Below, piece by piece: positions 51,076 through 62,458 of a DNA stretch of 64,000 nt. Numbering within the stretch: position 1 is the first letter of the stretch; each line of letters begins with the position of its first letter. The notes under the pieces are model-generated. The model ran no database searches. It was not told where the DNA came from and saw only the letters and a list, made by a program, of their open reading frames with translations. The position numbers and the translations under genes were made by a program. The stretch is taken from the NCBI GenBank assembly GCA_022414725.1, contig CM039464.1, positions 11,786,187 to 11,850,186 on the forward strand, read 5' to 3'. The DNA is from Microglena sp. YARC. Its lineage: Eukaryota; Chlorophyta; Chlorophyceae; Chlamydomonadales; Chlamydomonadaceae.

Positions 51076-51180
51076 ACATTTCCATTGGCAGTAAACGATG
51101 TGCCTAAACTGACCACTTTGCGTAGGCCCTCCTCCTGTTCGACCCGGATCGCGTTCCGGTGGGCGTGGTGTTCCAGTGGG
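51076..51180 (-). CDS. Candidate exon, armadillo-repeat-like
   Basis: Minus strand frame LEHHAHRNAIRVEQEEGLRK, then VVSLGTSF. NAIRVEQEEGLRKVV resembles the second and third helices of an ARM repeat (N...I...GG...L). It is short, between a minisatellite and a tandem duplication; exon borders were not found. It may be a lone exon copy. Confidence 0.2.
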
Positions 51181-51335
51181 GGCCCCAGCTGTCCCCCCGG
51201 TACCAGAGAGCACATACATAAACCCAGCATCTGTCGTGAGGCCTGGGGGCAGGGGGGGGGCCCCAGCTGTCCCCCCGGTACCAGAGAGCACATACATAAA
51301 CCCAGCATCTGTCGTGAGGCCTGGGGGCAGGGGAT
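51181..51335. repeat. Two ~80-bp direct repeats
   Basis: GCCCCAGCTGTCCCCCCGGT, ACCAGAGAGCACATACATAA, ACCCAGCATCTGTCGTGAGG, CCTGGGGGCAGGGG occurs twice, essentially identical. Confidence 0.93.
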
Positions 51336-51600
51336 CACTTAATACAAGTACGTGGCTGGGACGTAAGGGGGGTGGAGCATGGATTTTTATTTCCGCTATA
51401 TATAGCGATTGCTAGTTTTGCCCCCGTTATAGCGAAATTGTCGCTATAAAAAAGTAAAAAAAAAATGTTTTGTTTTGCCCTCAATGGCCCTAAAAAACTA
51501 CAATAAGCTCCAGAAAGCACTAAAATGCTGTCCCTGGAGGAGGCCTAAAACCATAAAGCTAGAAGAAACCCACTTTCAGATTTGAAACAAAAATCACTGG
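51336..51600. other. GCTATATATAGC palindrome region, no gene
   Basis: 51400-51452 has GCTATATATAGCGATTGC, then TATAGCGAAATTGTCGCTATA, an inverted repeat TATAGCGA.../TCGCTATA. It is related to pieces near 4304 and 24005. Confidence 0.5.
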
Positions 51601-52270
51601 GGTGGAGTATATGAGTGGATATGAAATGGAATGGGCCGGGCTAGGCTGGGCCGGGTGAACTGGGCTAAGCTGGGACGGGCTTGGTTGGAATCGGGTTGGA
51701 CCAAGTTTGGCTGCGTTGGACTGGGCTGGCTAGGGAGGATGAGGGGATGTGGTGGGGTTGTGCTGAGGGACCTGGAGCAGGAGGCAGTGGTGGTAGTGGT
51801 GGTGAGTAGTAAGGTAGTGGTGTACCTGGTGTATGTGTTTGTGTGGGGGGGGGGGGGGCATGGGGGTAGTTAGAAGTAGTGGGTGTATGTGTTGTGGGGT
51901 GGGGGTGGGAGAGGTGTATGGTTGCATGTGGTAGTAAGTGTGCGGTGTGTTAGTTGGTGTGGTGGGGGAGACAGTGGTACCATGGGGGTAGTAAGGTGCG
52001 GTAGTTTTGTGTGTGGGGGTGGAGGGGGGGACATGGTTGCATGGGGGTAGTAAGGGTGGCGGTAGTGTAAGTGTGGTGGGTGTGGTGGAATGGTCGCATG
52101 GGGGTAATTAGGTGGTGATGTGTGGTGGGGTGGGGGGGGGGCATGGTTGCATGGGGGTAGTAAGGTGGTGTATGTGGGGTGGTGTGGTGGGGGAGGCAGT
52201 GTTTGCATGGGGGTAGTAAGGTGGCGGTGGTGTGTGGTGCATGTGGGGGGTGGGTGGGGGGGGGGAGACT
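51601..52270 (+). repeat. GGGCTGGGC and GGTGTGGTGGGGG/CATGGGGGTAGTAAGG minisatellite
   Basis: From 51850 units of about 60-70 bp carry GCATGGGGGTAGTAAGGTGG and GTGTGGTGGGGGAGACAGTG. 51630-51730 is GGGCTGGGCTAGG-type repeat. No gene is supported. Confidence 0.8.
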
Positions 52271-52709
52271 GTGATAGCGAAGACAGTGCTGGAGCTGCTG
52301 GTGCTACAATCTCTGCTTCAGCATTTACTGCGTCCTAGACGAAGATCTAGAGCTCACATGGTCAGTGTTTCATTTTTTGACTACGCGTCGCCATTCCATC
52401 GCCATTCGGTTGAATGCTACACCCCCGGACCCCTGATATCGTGACGCGCTGCCCCCGACCCCCCCAGGCTTTGCGCTTTGCGCTCCGCCATACGATGGCT
52501 ACGCAACTATCCTGAAATCAGGGTTGAGTAGCCCAAGTAGCTACTCAACACGGACTTCAGAAATCTGAAATAAAAAACACTGCACATGGTCCCTGACATA
52601 GGACCCCCAAAATATCAAGGTGCGTAATGTAGCACTTGTGCTTCAAATAGCACTTTCAATGAAAAGCCTACTTGGCGCTGGTGTTGACGACTCACTTGGT
52701 GCTGGTGTC
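52271..52709. other. No gene called; dispersed repeat pieces
   Basis: 52366-52500 contains GACTACGCGTCGCCATTCCATC and CCCCCCAGGCTTTGCGCTTTGC, related to 24060-24190 and 53405-53520. A short open stretch before CACATG|GTCAGT at 52360 has no partner exon in phase. Confidence 0.4.
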
Positions 52710-52912
52710 CACTGTTTATTTTTTGGGGCACTCATGGCAGCTTCCCAGCAGCTCCAATAGCCAGCCACCGGGTCAAACCCAAAGCTTGCTGCTGCATTGG
52801 AATGCCTGTCATGTCAGCTTTCAATCCCACGAGCTAGCTTCGGGGTTGGACCAAGGACAGGGAGACAGAGCTGCCTAGAAGCTGCTACGCGTAGCCCAAG
52901 AAAGAAACAGTG
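52710..52912. mobile_element. CACTG-ended foldback element, complete copy
   Basis: 203 bp. The left end CACTGTTTATTTTTTGGGG and right end GTAGCCCAAGAAAGAAACAGTG form ~30-bp imperfect terminal inverted repeats. The interior has GGGTCAAACCCAAAGCTTGC. GCTGGTGT (left) and GCTTGTGT (right, overlapping the last G) border it; the target duplication is ambiguous because the flanks are themselves repeated. Confidence 0.75.
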
Positions 52913-52955
52913 CTTGTGTTGACGACTCACTCATCTTGACTGTCACCACGTGCAG

Positions 52956-53158
52956 GGAATGATCTTGAGAAGAAGAGTGCTGAAGTAGGAGGAGGAAACA
53001 ATGGCTCCGCAGGAGGAAAAGGAGGTGGTGGTAGTGGTGGTGGAAAAGGAAGCAACGGTGGAGGGGGAGATGAGTCTATTGACTCCCGCACCATCAACCA
53101 ACTGCTCTTCTGCTGGGCTGGGATTATGTGGGCAGCGTGGCAAGCAAATAAGATGTGA
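52956..53158 (+). CDS. Candidate terminal exon, Gly/Ser/Lys-rich
   Basis: The acceptor is CCACGTGCAG|GGAATG. An open frame from phase 1 runs to TGA at 53156-53158. It starts NDLEKKSAEVGGGNNGSA, goes through GGKGGGGSGGGKGSNGGGG, then DESIDSRTINQLLFCWAGIM and WAAWQANKM. The C-terminal part is hydrophobic and not low complexity. No upstream exon in matching phase was found. The family is not recognised. Confidence 0.3.
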
Positions 53159-54425
53159 GCAGGGGAAGTGGGATTATGTGGGCAGTGTGGCATGCAAATA
53201 ATATATTAGCAGAGGAAGTGGGATTGGGAAGTATTAGTCTCACATTGTCTACAGTCGCACACTTTATATGGTAGCATAGTGTCGATATTCGTTTATTGTC
53301 TATAGTTGCATAGTGTTTGTGGTCGTATTGAGTTTATCATCATTTAAGTCATTAAGTCGCGTGGTGTGTATAGTCATACAGGCTTTATAATCGGATAGCA
53401 CTATTTTTTGTGCGACGCATTGTCATCCTGTCGCGGCATGGCGATGCATGGGTCCAGATAAACTAGTCAAAAATGCGCCCCCCATCCCCCCAGGCTTTCC
53501 GCTTTGTGCTTCGCGGGGCAGAACCATATAGAGTGCATCGTCGCATAGGCTTTAAAGTTGCACAGTGCTTATAGTGACATAGGCCTGTGGTGGTGTAGAG
53601 TTTATCTTTGCATAATGTTTATAGTCAGAAAGTGTTTTTAGCCGTATAGAGTGCATCGTTGCATAGGCTTTTATTTGCATAGTGTTTATCGTCACATAGG
53701 CCTTGTGGTGGTGAAGAGTTTATCTCCGCTTAGTGCTTATAGTTACATAGTGTTTATAGTCTGATTGTTTTTGTGGCCGTATGGTAGGCATCGTCGCTTA
53801 GGCCTTGTGGTGGTGTAGAGTTTATCGTTGCATAGTGTTCATAGTCGCAAAGTGTTTGTAGTGGCATAGTGTTTATAGCCACATAGACTTTCAGGTGGTA
53901 TTTAGTTTATCGTCGCTTAGTGTCAATAGTCAGATGGTGTTTGTAGCTGTATAGAGTGCATTGTCGCATATGCTTTATAGTTGCTTAGTGTCCATAGTCA
54001 CATAGGCCTTGTGGTGGTGTAGAGTTTATCTGTGCATAGTGTTTATATTCACAAAGTCTTTGTAGTGGCATAGTGTTTTTGTTGTCACATAAGCTTTGTG
54101 GTTATGTAGAGTTTATTGCCTCTTAGTGTTTATAGTTAGATAGTGTTTGTGGCCGTATGGTGTGCATCATCGCATAAGGTTTATAGTTGCATAGGGAATA
54201 AAGTTACATAGGCCTTGTGGTGGCGTAGTGTTTATCTTCGTTTAGTCTTCATAGTCAGATAGTGTTTGTGGCCGTATGGTGTGCATCGTCGCATAGGCTT
54301 TATAGTTGCATAGGCCTTGTGGTGATGTAGGGTTTATCTTCGCTTAGTGTTTACAGTCAGATAGTGTTTATAGTCAGATTGTGTTCATAGTCAGATTGTG
54401 TTCATAGTAGCTTGGGGTTTGAAGT
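53159..54425 (+). repeat. Decayed TAGTGTTTATAGTC satellite with one dispersed-repeat insertion
   Basis: Units such as GCATAGTGTTTATAGTCACA, TAGGCCTTGTGGTGGTGTAG, AGTTTATCTTCGCTTAGTG repeat irregularly. 53405-53520 is a copy of the CATGGCGATGCATGGGTCCA dispersed repeat. The array runs directly into the homogeneous 27-bp block. Confidence 0.85.
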
Positions 54426-54790
54426 GGCATTGTGTTTATAGTCACTAAAAGCCACGTAGTGTTTATAGTCACTAAAAGCCACGTAGTGTTTATAGTCACT
54501 AAAAGCCACGTAGTGTTTATAGTCACTAAAAGCCACGTAGTGTTTATAGTCACTAAAAGCCACGTAGTGTTTATAGTCACTAAAAGCCACGTAGTGTTCA
54601 TAGTCACTAAAAGCCACGTAGTGTTTATAGTCACTAAAAGCCACGTAGTGTTTATAGTCACTAAAAGCCACGTAGTGTTTATAGTCACTAATAGCCACGT
54701 AGTGTTTATAGTCACTAAAAGCCACGTAGTGTTTATAGTCACTAAAAGCCACGTAGTGTTTATAGTCACTAAAAGCCACGTAGTGTTTAT
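54426..54790 (+). repeat. 27-bp perfect satellite, about 13-14 copies
   Basis: Unit TGTTTATAGTCACTAAAAGC + CACGTAG. Only two single-base variants (GTTCATAG near 54597; CTAATAGCC near 54689). Length 27 keeps frames open on both strands. It looks like a recent amplification of one unit of the preceding decayed array. Confidence 0.97.
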
Positions 54791-54869
54791 AGTAGGGATC
54801 AGATTCACATAGTTGTATTACCGCCCTGTATGTAGCAGAAACTCCACTGTTACACCGGGTTACACTGGA

Positions 54870-55369
54870 GGTGCCGCGATAACCCTACCCTTCCCCCTCC
54901 CATCCCCTCCCCCCTCCCCCTCCCCCTCCCCTCCCACTGACCATCTTGCTGACCAATCTAATGCTCTACCAATATCTCCCCCTACCCACTATACCATATC
55001 CCCCCCCCCCCCTACCATCTTGCTGACCAACCTAATGCCCCCACCAAATCTCCCCCTACCACCCTACCATATCTCCCCCTTACCACTCTACTATGTCTCC
55101 CCCCCCTCTACCATCTTGCCAACCAATCTAATTGCTCTACCATATCTCCCCGACCACTATACCATATCCCCCCCCCCCTCCCCCCACCCCCCCGCCCCCC
55201 CCCCCTACATCTTGTGACCGACCTAAATGCCCTACCAAATCTCCCCTACCACCCTACCATATCTCCCCTACCACTCTACTATATCTCCCCCCCCCCTCTA
55301 CCATCTTGCTGACCAAATCTAATGCCTACCGGTATCTCCCCCACCATCTGTGTATTCTATCAAATTCAG
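54870..55369 (+). repeat. CCCCTACCATCTTGCTGACCAA array
   Basis: Units of about 80 bp: TACCATCTTGCTGACCAATC, TAATGCTCTACCAATATCTC, CCCCTACC.CTATACCATATC, with C runs. It leads into the acceptor of the next candidate exon. Confidence 0.85.
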
Positions 55370-55427
55370 GTTTGTGATGAAGAAGGGTGGTGGTGTTGAG
55401 AAGAAGTCATGCTGCGCCAAGAAATAG
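55370..55427 (+). CDS. Candidate terminal exon ending KKSCCAKK
   Basis: The acceptor is CAAATTCAG|GTTTGTG, phase 2 (one base completes the previous codon), then FVMKKGGGVEKKSCCAKK and TAG. The double cysteine near a basic C-terminus is suggestive of lipidation but not a standard CC/CXC/CAAX end. GTTGAGAAGAAGTC resembles CTTGAGAAGAAGAG in the candidate exon at 52956, so the two may be related copies. Confidence 0.28.
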
Positions 55428-55452
55428 CTCAACTCAGCTGCGACGAAACAAT

Positions 55453-55655
55453 CACTGTTTCCTTTTTGGGCTACGCGTACCAGCTTCTAGGCAGCTCCTT
55501 TCCCCCGTCCTTGGGTCCAACCTGAAGCTAGCTAGTGTGTCTGAAAGCTGACATGATGGGCAACCCAATGCAGCTGAAGGCTTTGAGCTTGCTCCAGTAG
55601 CCGGCTAAAGAAGCTGGCCGGAAGGTGCCATGCGTAGCCCCCCTCAAAAAAAGTG
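55453..55655. mobile_element. CACTG-ended foldback element
   Basis: CACTGTTTCCTTTTTGGGCT at the left and TGCGTAGCCCCCCTCAAAAAAAGTG at the right. The interior has CAGCTTCTAGGCAGCTCC and AAGCTAGCTAGTGTG. Same family as 52710-52912 and 60593-60793. Confidence 0.72.
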
Positions 55656-55679
55656 GATACAAGGGTCACCTCTAGGGTG

Positions 55680-55760
55680 ACTCACGTGTACCATGTGACT
55701 CATGTGTGCCATGTGACTCACGTGTGCCATGTGCACCATGCGACTAATATGAGCCATGTG
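55680..55760 (+). repeat. GTGACTCACGTGTGCCAT tandem units
   Basis: About four ~20-bp units. Contains CACGTG-like steps. Confidence 0.75.
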
Positions 55761-55859
55761 GGCAGGGCCCATGCTCCTCAAAACCCATCAAGCTAAAATA
55801 ACCCGACCTGATGTTCTGCCTCGAGAAGCTCATGCCCACCCCTGCCAATAGTGTATGAT

Positions 55860-56960
55860 GTTTGAGCAGGTCCAGGGGTAGACAGATAGGCTATAATGAA
55901 ATATGCCCATGATTTGTTTTGATTGGTTTTGCTGTCTGTCAGTCTCCGGGCTGCTTACCATCTGGGGTAGGCGCTGTTTTTTGGCGGAGCCCCCCCTTCT
56001 GGGGGGCGGGAGCCCCAAGAGTCACCCTGTTGTCCGTTTGTTGGTTTGTTTGTGCAACAGAGACGAATCTTGGCACGTCAGCCAACGGTCTCGGACCCAA
56101 CTGGCTTCGGTCCGCTCGATTCCTTGCCAACACTCTCCGCCAATTTTCTACGCCGCTTGCGACACTGCCTAGGACTTGTTTTCCGGACGATGCGTAGCCA
56201 TTTTCAACGCTGGCATGGCGACGTATGGGCGTCTACCTAATTCTAGTCGGCGAAGTGGCCCCCAAAGCCCCCGGCTCTTCAGGGTTAGTGTGGGGCAGCT
56301 TGGTCGCACTTGGGTCGCACAGAGGTCGCTCAATTTCGACGCGTAGCACAAAAACAAAAACTAGCCGTAGGTATCAGCATGGGGAGTGCCAACACCACTT
56401 CACCACACTCCTGAGTACAGGATTTGATGGTTTCGTTGTTTTTCAGCCAACTCTGGGCTACTCACCCTCTTCCAATGCGAGCCCCCCCCCCTCCCCCCCA
56501 CCCCCCACCACCACCACCACCACACAACCACCATGGCGATACCCACGGGAACCTGGGAGCTAACTATGCGGATTATTAAGTTTAGTAGTCCTGTGTTTAG
56601 AATGCACTAACATGAGATTTGTAACGGTCGCGCATGGCTTCAGGACTGGATTGGATGGTTTTATGGGTTTTCTGCCAACTCTGGGCTGCTCACTGTGTCT
56701 TCCAGTCGAAGTCCCCACCGTGCCTAACTGGGTAGTATATAATCTTCCACACCATATTTCTGATGACATTTGGATTTGATTGGTCCATGATTTTTCAGCC
56801 AACTCTGGGCTGCCCACCGTCGTCCAATTCGAAGTCCCCTTGTGCGATACCCACGGAAACCAGGAAGCAAGTTAAGCGGATTAGAAAGACTTGTCTAGGT
56901 CCTAAACCATACTCTTGCGGACAGAATGCAGGCAAAAGGGTTTACAAGGACGGGAACTTG
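55860..56960. repeat. Dispersed repeats (CCAACTCTGGGCTGCTCACC family and others)
   Basis: 55865-55900 is a family P piece. 55970-56190 matches 16690-16860 (TTTTTTGGCG, GGTCCGCT, CCAATTTT, TTGCGAC..GCCT.GGACTTG). 56445-56560, 56670-56740 and 56795-56890 are three copies of CCAACTCTGGGCTGCTCACC..CGAAGTCCCC..GCGATACCCACGG, each ~120-150 bp. No gene is supported. Confidence 0.55.
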
Positions 56961-57234
56961 AACTTGGTTACTTGGACTTGATTTCATGGCTCCATGGTTA
57001 CTTGAACTTGGTTACATGGCTCCAGCCAGCAATTTGGCTGCATGCCGTCTTTGGCAAGCACAAGGCACTGGAACAGCGTGTGTGATGCATCTACTGCGCC
57101 GTCAAAACTTAACTGCATTGCCGCAAATTAAGAATGCCATCTGTACGGTAACTGCCATTTAATATAATTATAAATGTTGCTTCTAAACGGTTATCCTTTG
57201 TCCAAGTTCCACGAGCTGATCTTGTGATCAGTGT
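56961..57234. other. No gene recognised
   Basis: GGTTACTTGAACTTGGTTAC is repeated twice (about 56965-57020). Otherwise unremarkable. Confidence 0.4.
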
Positions 57235-57420
57235 TTTTCAGGACCCTGCGTCCTCTGTCGCAAACACAACATCGACGAGTCCGTTGTGTTGCAGGACGCA
57301 AAGTGGGGAGGGTCCGTTGACCAGAAGGAGGGGTCCGTTGCGACGCAGGACGCAGATTATCAAATGTGTTGCGTCTCTGGCAGCAGAGCCGAGGGTCCTC
57401 CTTTCTAGTTATGTTTCTCC
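57235..57420 (+). repeat. GTCGCAGGACGCAGG dispersed repeat
   Basis: TTGTGTTGCAGGACGCAAAG, GGTCCGTTGACCAGAAGGAG, TTGCGTCTCTGGCAGCAGAG and GGGTCCTCCTTTCTAG. Family of 25561-25765, 37713-37870 (-) and 59305-59505. Confidence 0.65.
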
Positions 57421-58702
57421 TGAAGTAACCAGAAATTTTGCTGCTACATGGTTCCACACCATCCGGGTTGTCCAAAACGTTACGCTACATGTCACACTCA
57501 GATTTTTGAGGTCGTGTCACGTTGGAAACGTAGAGTTATTGCTGATAAGAAGCACCATTTTTGAAAACAGCTACGTCTCCAAACATAGATTTTTGATTGC
57601 CTTGTTCTCCTTGAACTTGATCTTTGTTCAATAGCATCAGCCAGCGAGTTTGGTGCCTGGCACACCGTCTTCAGCAGTAAAAAATAATAGAAGGAGAAAT
57701 GTAAACACTAACAATTTGTTTACTGTTGTATGTGCCTTCAGGCGTCTAATCGTCCGCATACCTGTATAGGGCCCAGCTGTAATTAGTATTGGTGGTTGGC
57801 TCCAGTGCAAGCAAACTGGCTGCCCCCCTCAACCTCACGCCTGTAATAAAGGCCACACTATTTATAAAGTCAAGTCCCGCCAGCCCAGTACCTACTCATT
57901 CACAGAAGGTCAGGCCCTTGCTTGAACTTGGACTTGGTTACATGGCTCTGCTTTCAGGGCTGCTCGCTGTCTTGACTATAACATTTAAGTCATATTAGCA
58001 ATTGTGAACTACAGACACCACGGATGCTTATACTGCTCGTACTTAGATCTAGATGCCGGTATAGCATCCGTGTGCCTGTAGTTCACAAATGCTAATAATA
58101 ATGCATGCCCTGGGAGGAGGAACGATGATTACCCAGCGGGTCCCGCACATTTGCACAGAAAGGGTCTATTCCATATGCATATGTGTGTCTGAATTTGTTA
58201 CATAGCTTCAGCCAGAAATTTGGCTGCACGCCGTCTTCGGCAGTAAATAATGAAGTCATCAACATTAAAAAGTTCGACCTGCAGTCATGATTACATGGCC
58301 ACGCCTGTCTTTGGTTTGATTACATGGCCTATCAGCCTTCAGGCTGCTCAGCGCCTGTGGGAAAAGGAAACGTGGATATTATGAACGCCACTACACCACA
58401 ATCTGAAGTACAGAATGCAAGCACATAGGCTTAGACGCCTTTCTTTCACATCCTCCAGGTCACTCTTTTTATTTTCAGCGAAGAGCAGCAACTTCTTGGC
58501 AGCTCCCCTGGATTTCTATCTAGTCACAGCTGACGCAATCTAGTGCACCCGGACACTGTCTTCATCTGTTTTCTACACCTGTTGAAATCTTGGTGCACAT
58601 CCCAGTGTATGAGTCAGGGAGCTTCCTACCCCTGGAACGTAACATGCATACATGAGCCAGGGAGCTGCCTAGAAGCTGCTGCTCGCAGCTGAAAAAAAAA
58701 CC
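57421..58702. other. Dispersed fragments; no gene
   Basis: 57465-57610 begins GGGTTGTCCAAAACGTTACG and is a piece of the CAGGGTTGTTC family. 58470-58700 includes a divergent CACTG-foldback relative (GCAACTTCTTGGCAGCTCCC; GCTGCCTAGAAGCTGCTGCT). A pair of inverted segments around 58010-58090 (GTGAACTACAG.CACACGGATGC / GCATCCGTGTGCCTGTAGTTCAC) makes a ~75-bp hairpin. Confidence 0.5.
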
Positions 58703-58868
58703 CAGGGTACTTCCATTGACCAAATTGGCCAGCGCTTTAGCGCACTTGAAAAAATAAAAATTGCGCTTTGTAGTGCAAAAAGCGCAAAAATTGCTTGCTG
58801 CGCCCATAGGGGGTTGCAAAAAAAGGCAGTGCGCCGGCGCCCAAAAACGCGAGCTTGGAAGTACCCTG
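58703..58868. mobile_element. hAT-like MITE, group A
   Basis: 166 bp. CAGGGTACTTCCATTGACC and TTGGAAGTACCCTG. It is nearly identical in its left half to 5796-5991 with a short internal deletion. No matching 8-bp flanks are seen, so the site has decayed or recombined. Confidence 0.82.
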
Positions 58869-59029
58869 GTTTACATCGTCATTAGGGCCAAAACACTTCA
58901 AGCATGTGAGCATGCATCTATCATGTGTAGGGGTCAGCTATGTAATATTAGTGAATCAATAATACTATATAATATCGAGACCACATATATCTATTATATA
59001 ATATTAGTCGGACTCACCAGAATTTCATA

Positions 59030-59304
59030 ATCTCAGAAAAGCACTCCTCCAGGTAGGATAGTGTTTGGGGAATCATCTCCCTATATATTGTAAATTGATT
59101 GATTACATGGTCAATTACATGGACTGTAACATGCATACCCCTGGACTGTAACATGCATACATGAGCCAGGCAGCTGCCTAGAAGACGCTGCTCGCAGCTG
59201 AAAGAAAAGCACTGCCCCAGGTAGGATAGTGTTTGGGGAACCACATCCCCATATTTGTTTAATTGATTGATTACATGGTAAATTACATGGACTGATAATC
59301 ATCC
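59030..59304. repeat. ~165-bp direct duplication
   Basis: AAAGCACT..CCAGGTAGGATAG, TGTTTGGGGAA.CA, then AATTGATTGATTACATGG occurs at 59038-59120 and 59206-59290. Between them sits a family P piece (-). Confidence 0.7.
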
Positions 59305-59510
59305 TTCAGGCCACGTTTGTTCAGGACGCAACGTCGAAGGGTCCGTTGCATCGCAGGACACAAAATTGTGAGAGTCCATTTACCAGAAGTTTTTCACAAC
59401 TAAAAAAAGAAAAAAAAGGAAGGGTTTGTTGCGTCGCAGGATGCAGGCTATACAATTGGTTGCGTCTCAGGCAGTTAAGCTGGGGGTCCTCCTACAGTAC
59501 CCTGCTTCGG
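59305..59510 (+). repeat. GTCGCAGGACGCAGG dispersed repeat
   Basis: CAGGACGCAACGTCGAAGGG, TTGCGTCGCAGGATGCAGGC, GGGGGTCCTCCTACAGTACC. Same family as 57235-57420. Confidence 0.65.
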
Positions 59511-59822
59511 GCTACTCACCTTAGGTAGCCGGATTAAACATGGGGGGAATAACAGCCAAACAACAACTAAAACCACCACCACTACGCCAAACTCCTGTAT
59601 CCCGAGTACAGAATGCTGCCCTCTGCCGCCCTCTGCCCCGCTCTACTCTAGACCCGCCCGCGACCCCCCGACCCGCCTGGAGCCTGGAAGCCCTAAACCC
59701 GCTGACAACCGGACAACACAGGGACAACGCAGGGACAATGTACCATATTAATTTTTGGTTCCGTCCGTCATTCCCTTCATTCCCAACACAACGAGCCCCA
59801 CCCCCCCCTGACTCAAGCAAGC

Positions 59823-60002
59823 ATGCTGAAAGGAGCGTCTCAGTCTCAATTTGGCGCTGCGCGTAATTTACGTCGTAGCACTACTCCTGTGATCCTCTCG
59901 GACATGTCCCAGACTGCCACGCCAACGTTGCTTTTGCGGCATCCCCCCCGAACATCAGGGGAGGAGCGAGTAAAGCTCACAATCTCGGCTCGCTTTCTGC
60001 AG
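59823..60002 (+). CDS. Candidate first exon of an unrecognised gene
   Basis: ATG, 60 open codons, then TTTCTGCAG|GTAACG, phase 0. It reads MLKGASQSQFGAARNLRRS, TTPVILSDMSQTATPTLLL, then HPPRTSGEERVKLTISARF. Composition is protein-like, unlike the repeats around it. The next supported exon (62340) needs phase 1, so at least one exon between them is unseen or the two are unrelated. Confidence 0.35.
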
Positions 60003-60592
60003 GTAACGTCCGGGCGACACAGTCAACACTGTAGCCAACACCCTGCACCCACCCATGCGCACTTCAGGAGTGTGGTGCAGTAGTGTTTATGCGAACCCAT
60101 GTTTACTCTCCCCCAAACGATAAGCAGCCTCAAGGTGGATTAGACTATATAATCAAATCGAACCAAACACACCAAACCACCCATCGTGCACACCCGTTCC
60201 CGCTCCTAACCCAACCCATGCCCCACTCTCCCGTGCCACCTCACCCACCCATGCCCCACCAGTTTGACCAGTGTGACCCATGCTCACCAGTTGACCAGCA
60301 CACCATTGTGGTTATATTCTGCACTTAGGAGTGTGGTTAGGTAGTGTTTATGATGCCCATGTTACCAGGCCCCAAACCCTCCTCCAGGGGGGATGTCATG
60401 CCCCCCCCCCCCCCCCCCCCCTATTGTAGGTTGGCCCCAGTGAAAGCAAATGGCTGCCCCCCCTCAAACTTCACGACTCGTAATGAGGCGTTCTATTGAT
60501 CATTTTTTTTATTTTTATTTTTTTATGCCCATTGTTTACTCTGCCTAGCGGACGGTGATCAGCCTGAAGGCTGTTATACCCTGCACCCACCC
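60003..60592. other. No gene; poly-C tract at about 60400-60421
   Basis: 60345-60480 carries GGCCCCAAACCCTCC, a C run and GGTTGGCCCCAGTGAAAGCA; the latter resembles 57795 (GTTGGCTCCAGTGCAAGCAA). Otherwise unrecognised. Confidence 0.4.
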
Positions 60593-60793
60593 CGCTGTTT
60601 CTTTTTTGAGCTACATGTAGCAGATTCTGGGCAGCTTCCATTCCCTGTCAACAGCCAAACCTCAAGCTAGCTATTGTGTCTAAGAGCTGATATGACAAGC
60701 ATTCCGATGCAGTTTCAAGCACTGGGTTTGACCCAGTGGCTGGCTAATGAAGCTGGGTGGAAACTGCCACGTGTAGCCAAACAAAAAACAGTG
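60593..60793. mobile_element. CACTG-ended foldback element
   Basis: CGCTGTTTCTTTTTTGAGCT at the left; GTGTAGCCAAACAAAAAACAGTG at the right. The interior has GTTTGACCCAGTGGCTGGC. Complete in length (201 bp). Confidence 0.72.
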
Positions 60794-61890
<1,097 letters not shown>

Positions 61891-62339
61891 CGCAGGTGAC
61901 AAACCCTATACCCACTTACTCACTCGTAGACCCTACACCCACCCACTGATAGACCCTAAACCCAGCAACAGATAGACCCTTTACCCACCCACCCGCCCAC
62001 CCACCCCACCCACCCACTCACCCACATGCACCCACCCACTGATAGACCCTAAACCCAGCAACAGATAGACCCTTTACCCACCCACCACCCCACCCACCCA
62101 CCCACCCACCCACTCACCCACATGCACCCACCCACTGATAGACCCTATACCCACCCACCACCTGCACCCACCCACTGATAAACCCAACACCCCACCCACC
62201 CACCTGCACCCACCCACTGATAGACCCTACACCCACCCACTGATAGACCCTTCACCCACCCACCTGCACCCACCCACTGATAGACCCCATACCCACCCAC
62301 CCACCTGCACCCACCTATCCGCTCACTCACTCCACGCAG
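61891..62339 (+). repeat. CCCACCCACTGATAGACCCTA minisatellite
   Basis: About twelve units. It is bordered on both sides by CACTCCACGCAG|GT (61889 and 62332): the left one precedes GACAAACCC, the right one is the acceptor of the exon at 62340. This is the same pattern as the exon-edge arrays elsewhere. Confidence 0.88.
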
Positions 62340-62458
62340 GTAGGCGCTGGGGAGGCGAGCCATGGGCTGCTGCCCCCACTCGTTTGAAGTCCACCCGTCC
62401 CTCAGTGACATCCTTAGATGAGCAACCCTACGAAGAGGATGACCGACTGCCTGTAACG
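62340..62458 (+). CDS. Candidate internal exon ending EEDDRLPVT
   Basis: The acceptor is CTCCACGCAG|GTAGGC and the donor CTGTAACG|GTATCT, phase 1 to 0. 39 open codons: RRWGGEPWAAAPTRLKSTR, PSVTSLDEQPYEEDDRLPVT. The 3' edge with donor is copied many times downstream. The gene is unknown; it continues beyond the window if real. Confidence 0.4.

Noticed and set aside
52274..52360. Exon ending CACATG|GTCAGT
   Set aside because: Open in one frame with a good donor, but no acceptor is evident in the GT-rich repeat upstream and the phase does not fit the next candidate exon.
54374..54808. Frames of 125-144 codons on both strands in the 27-bp array
   Set aside because: All follow from the 27-base unit length; nothing outside the repeat.
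59540..59866. 108-codon Pro/Arg-rich frame just before the candidate first exon
   Set aside because: No domain, no repeat logic and no splice support; it may be promoter or leader sequence of the 59823 exon.
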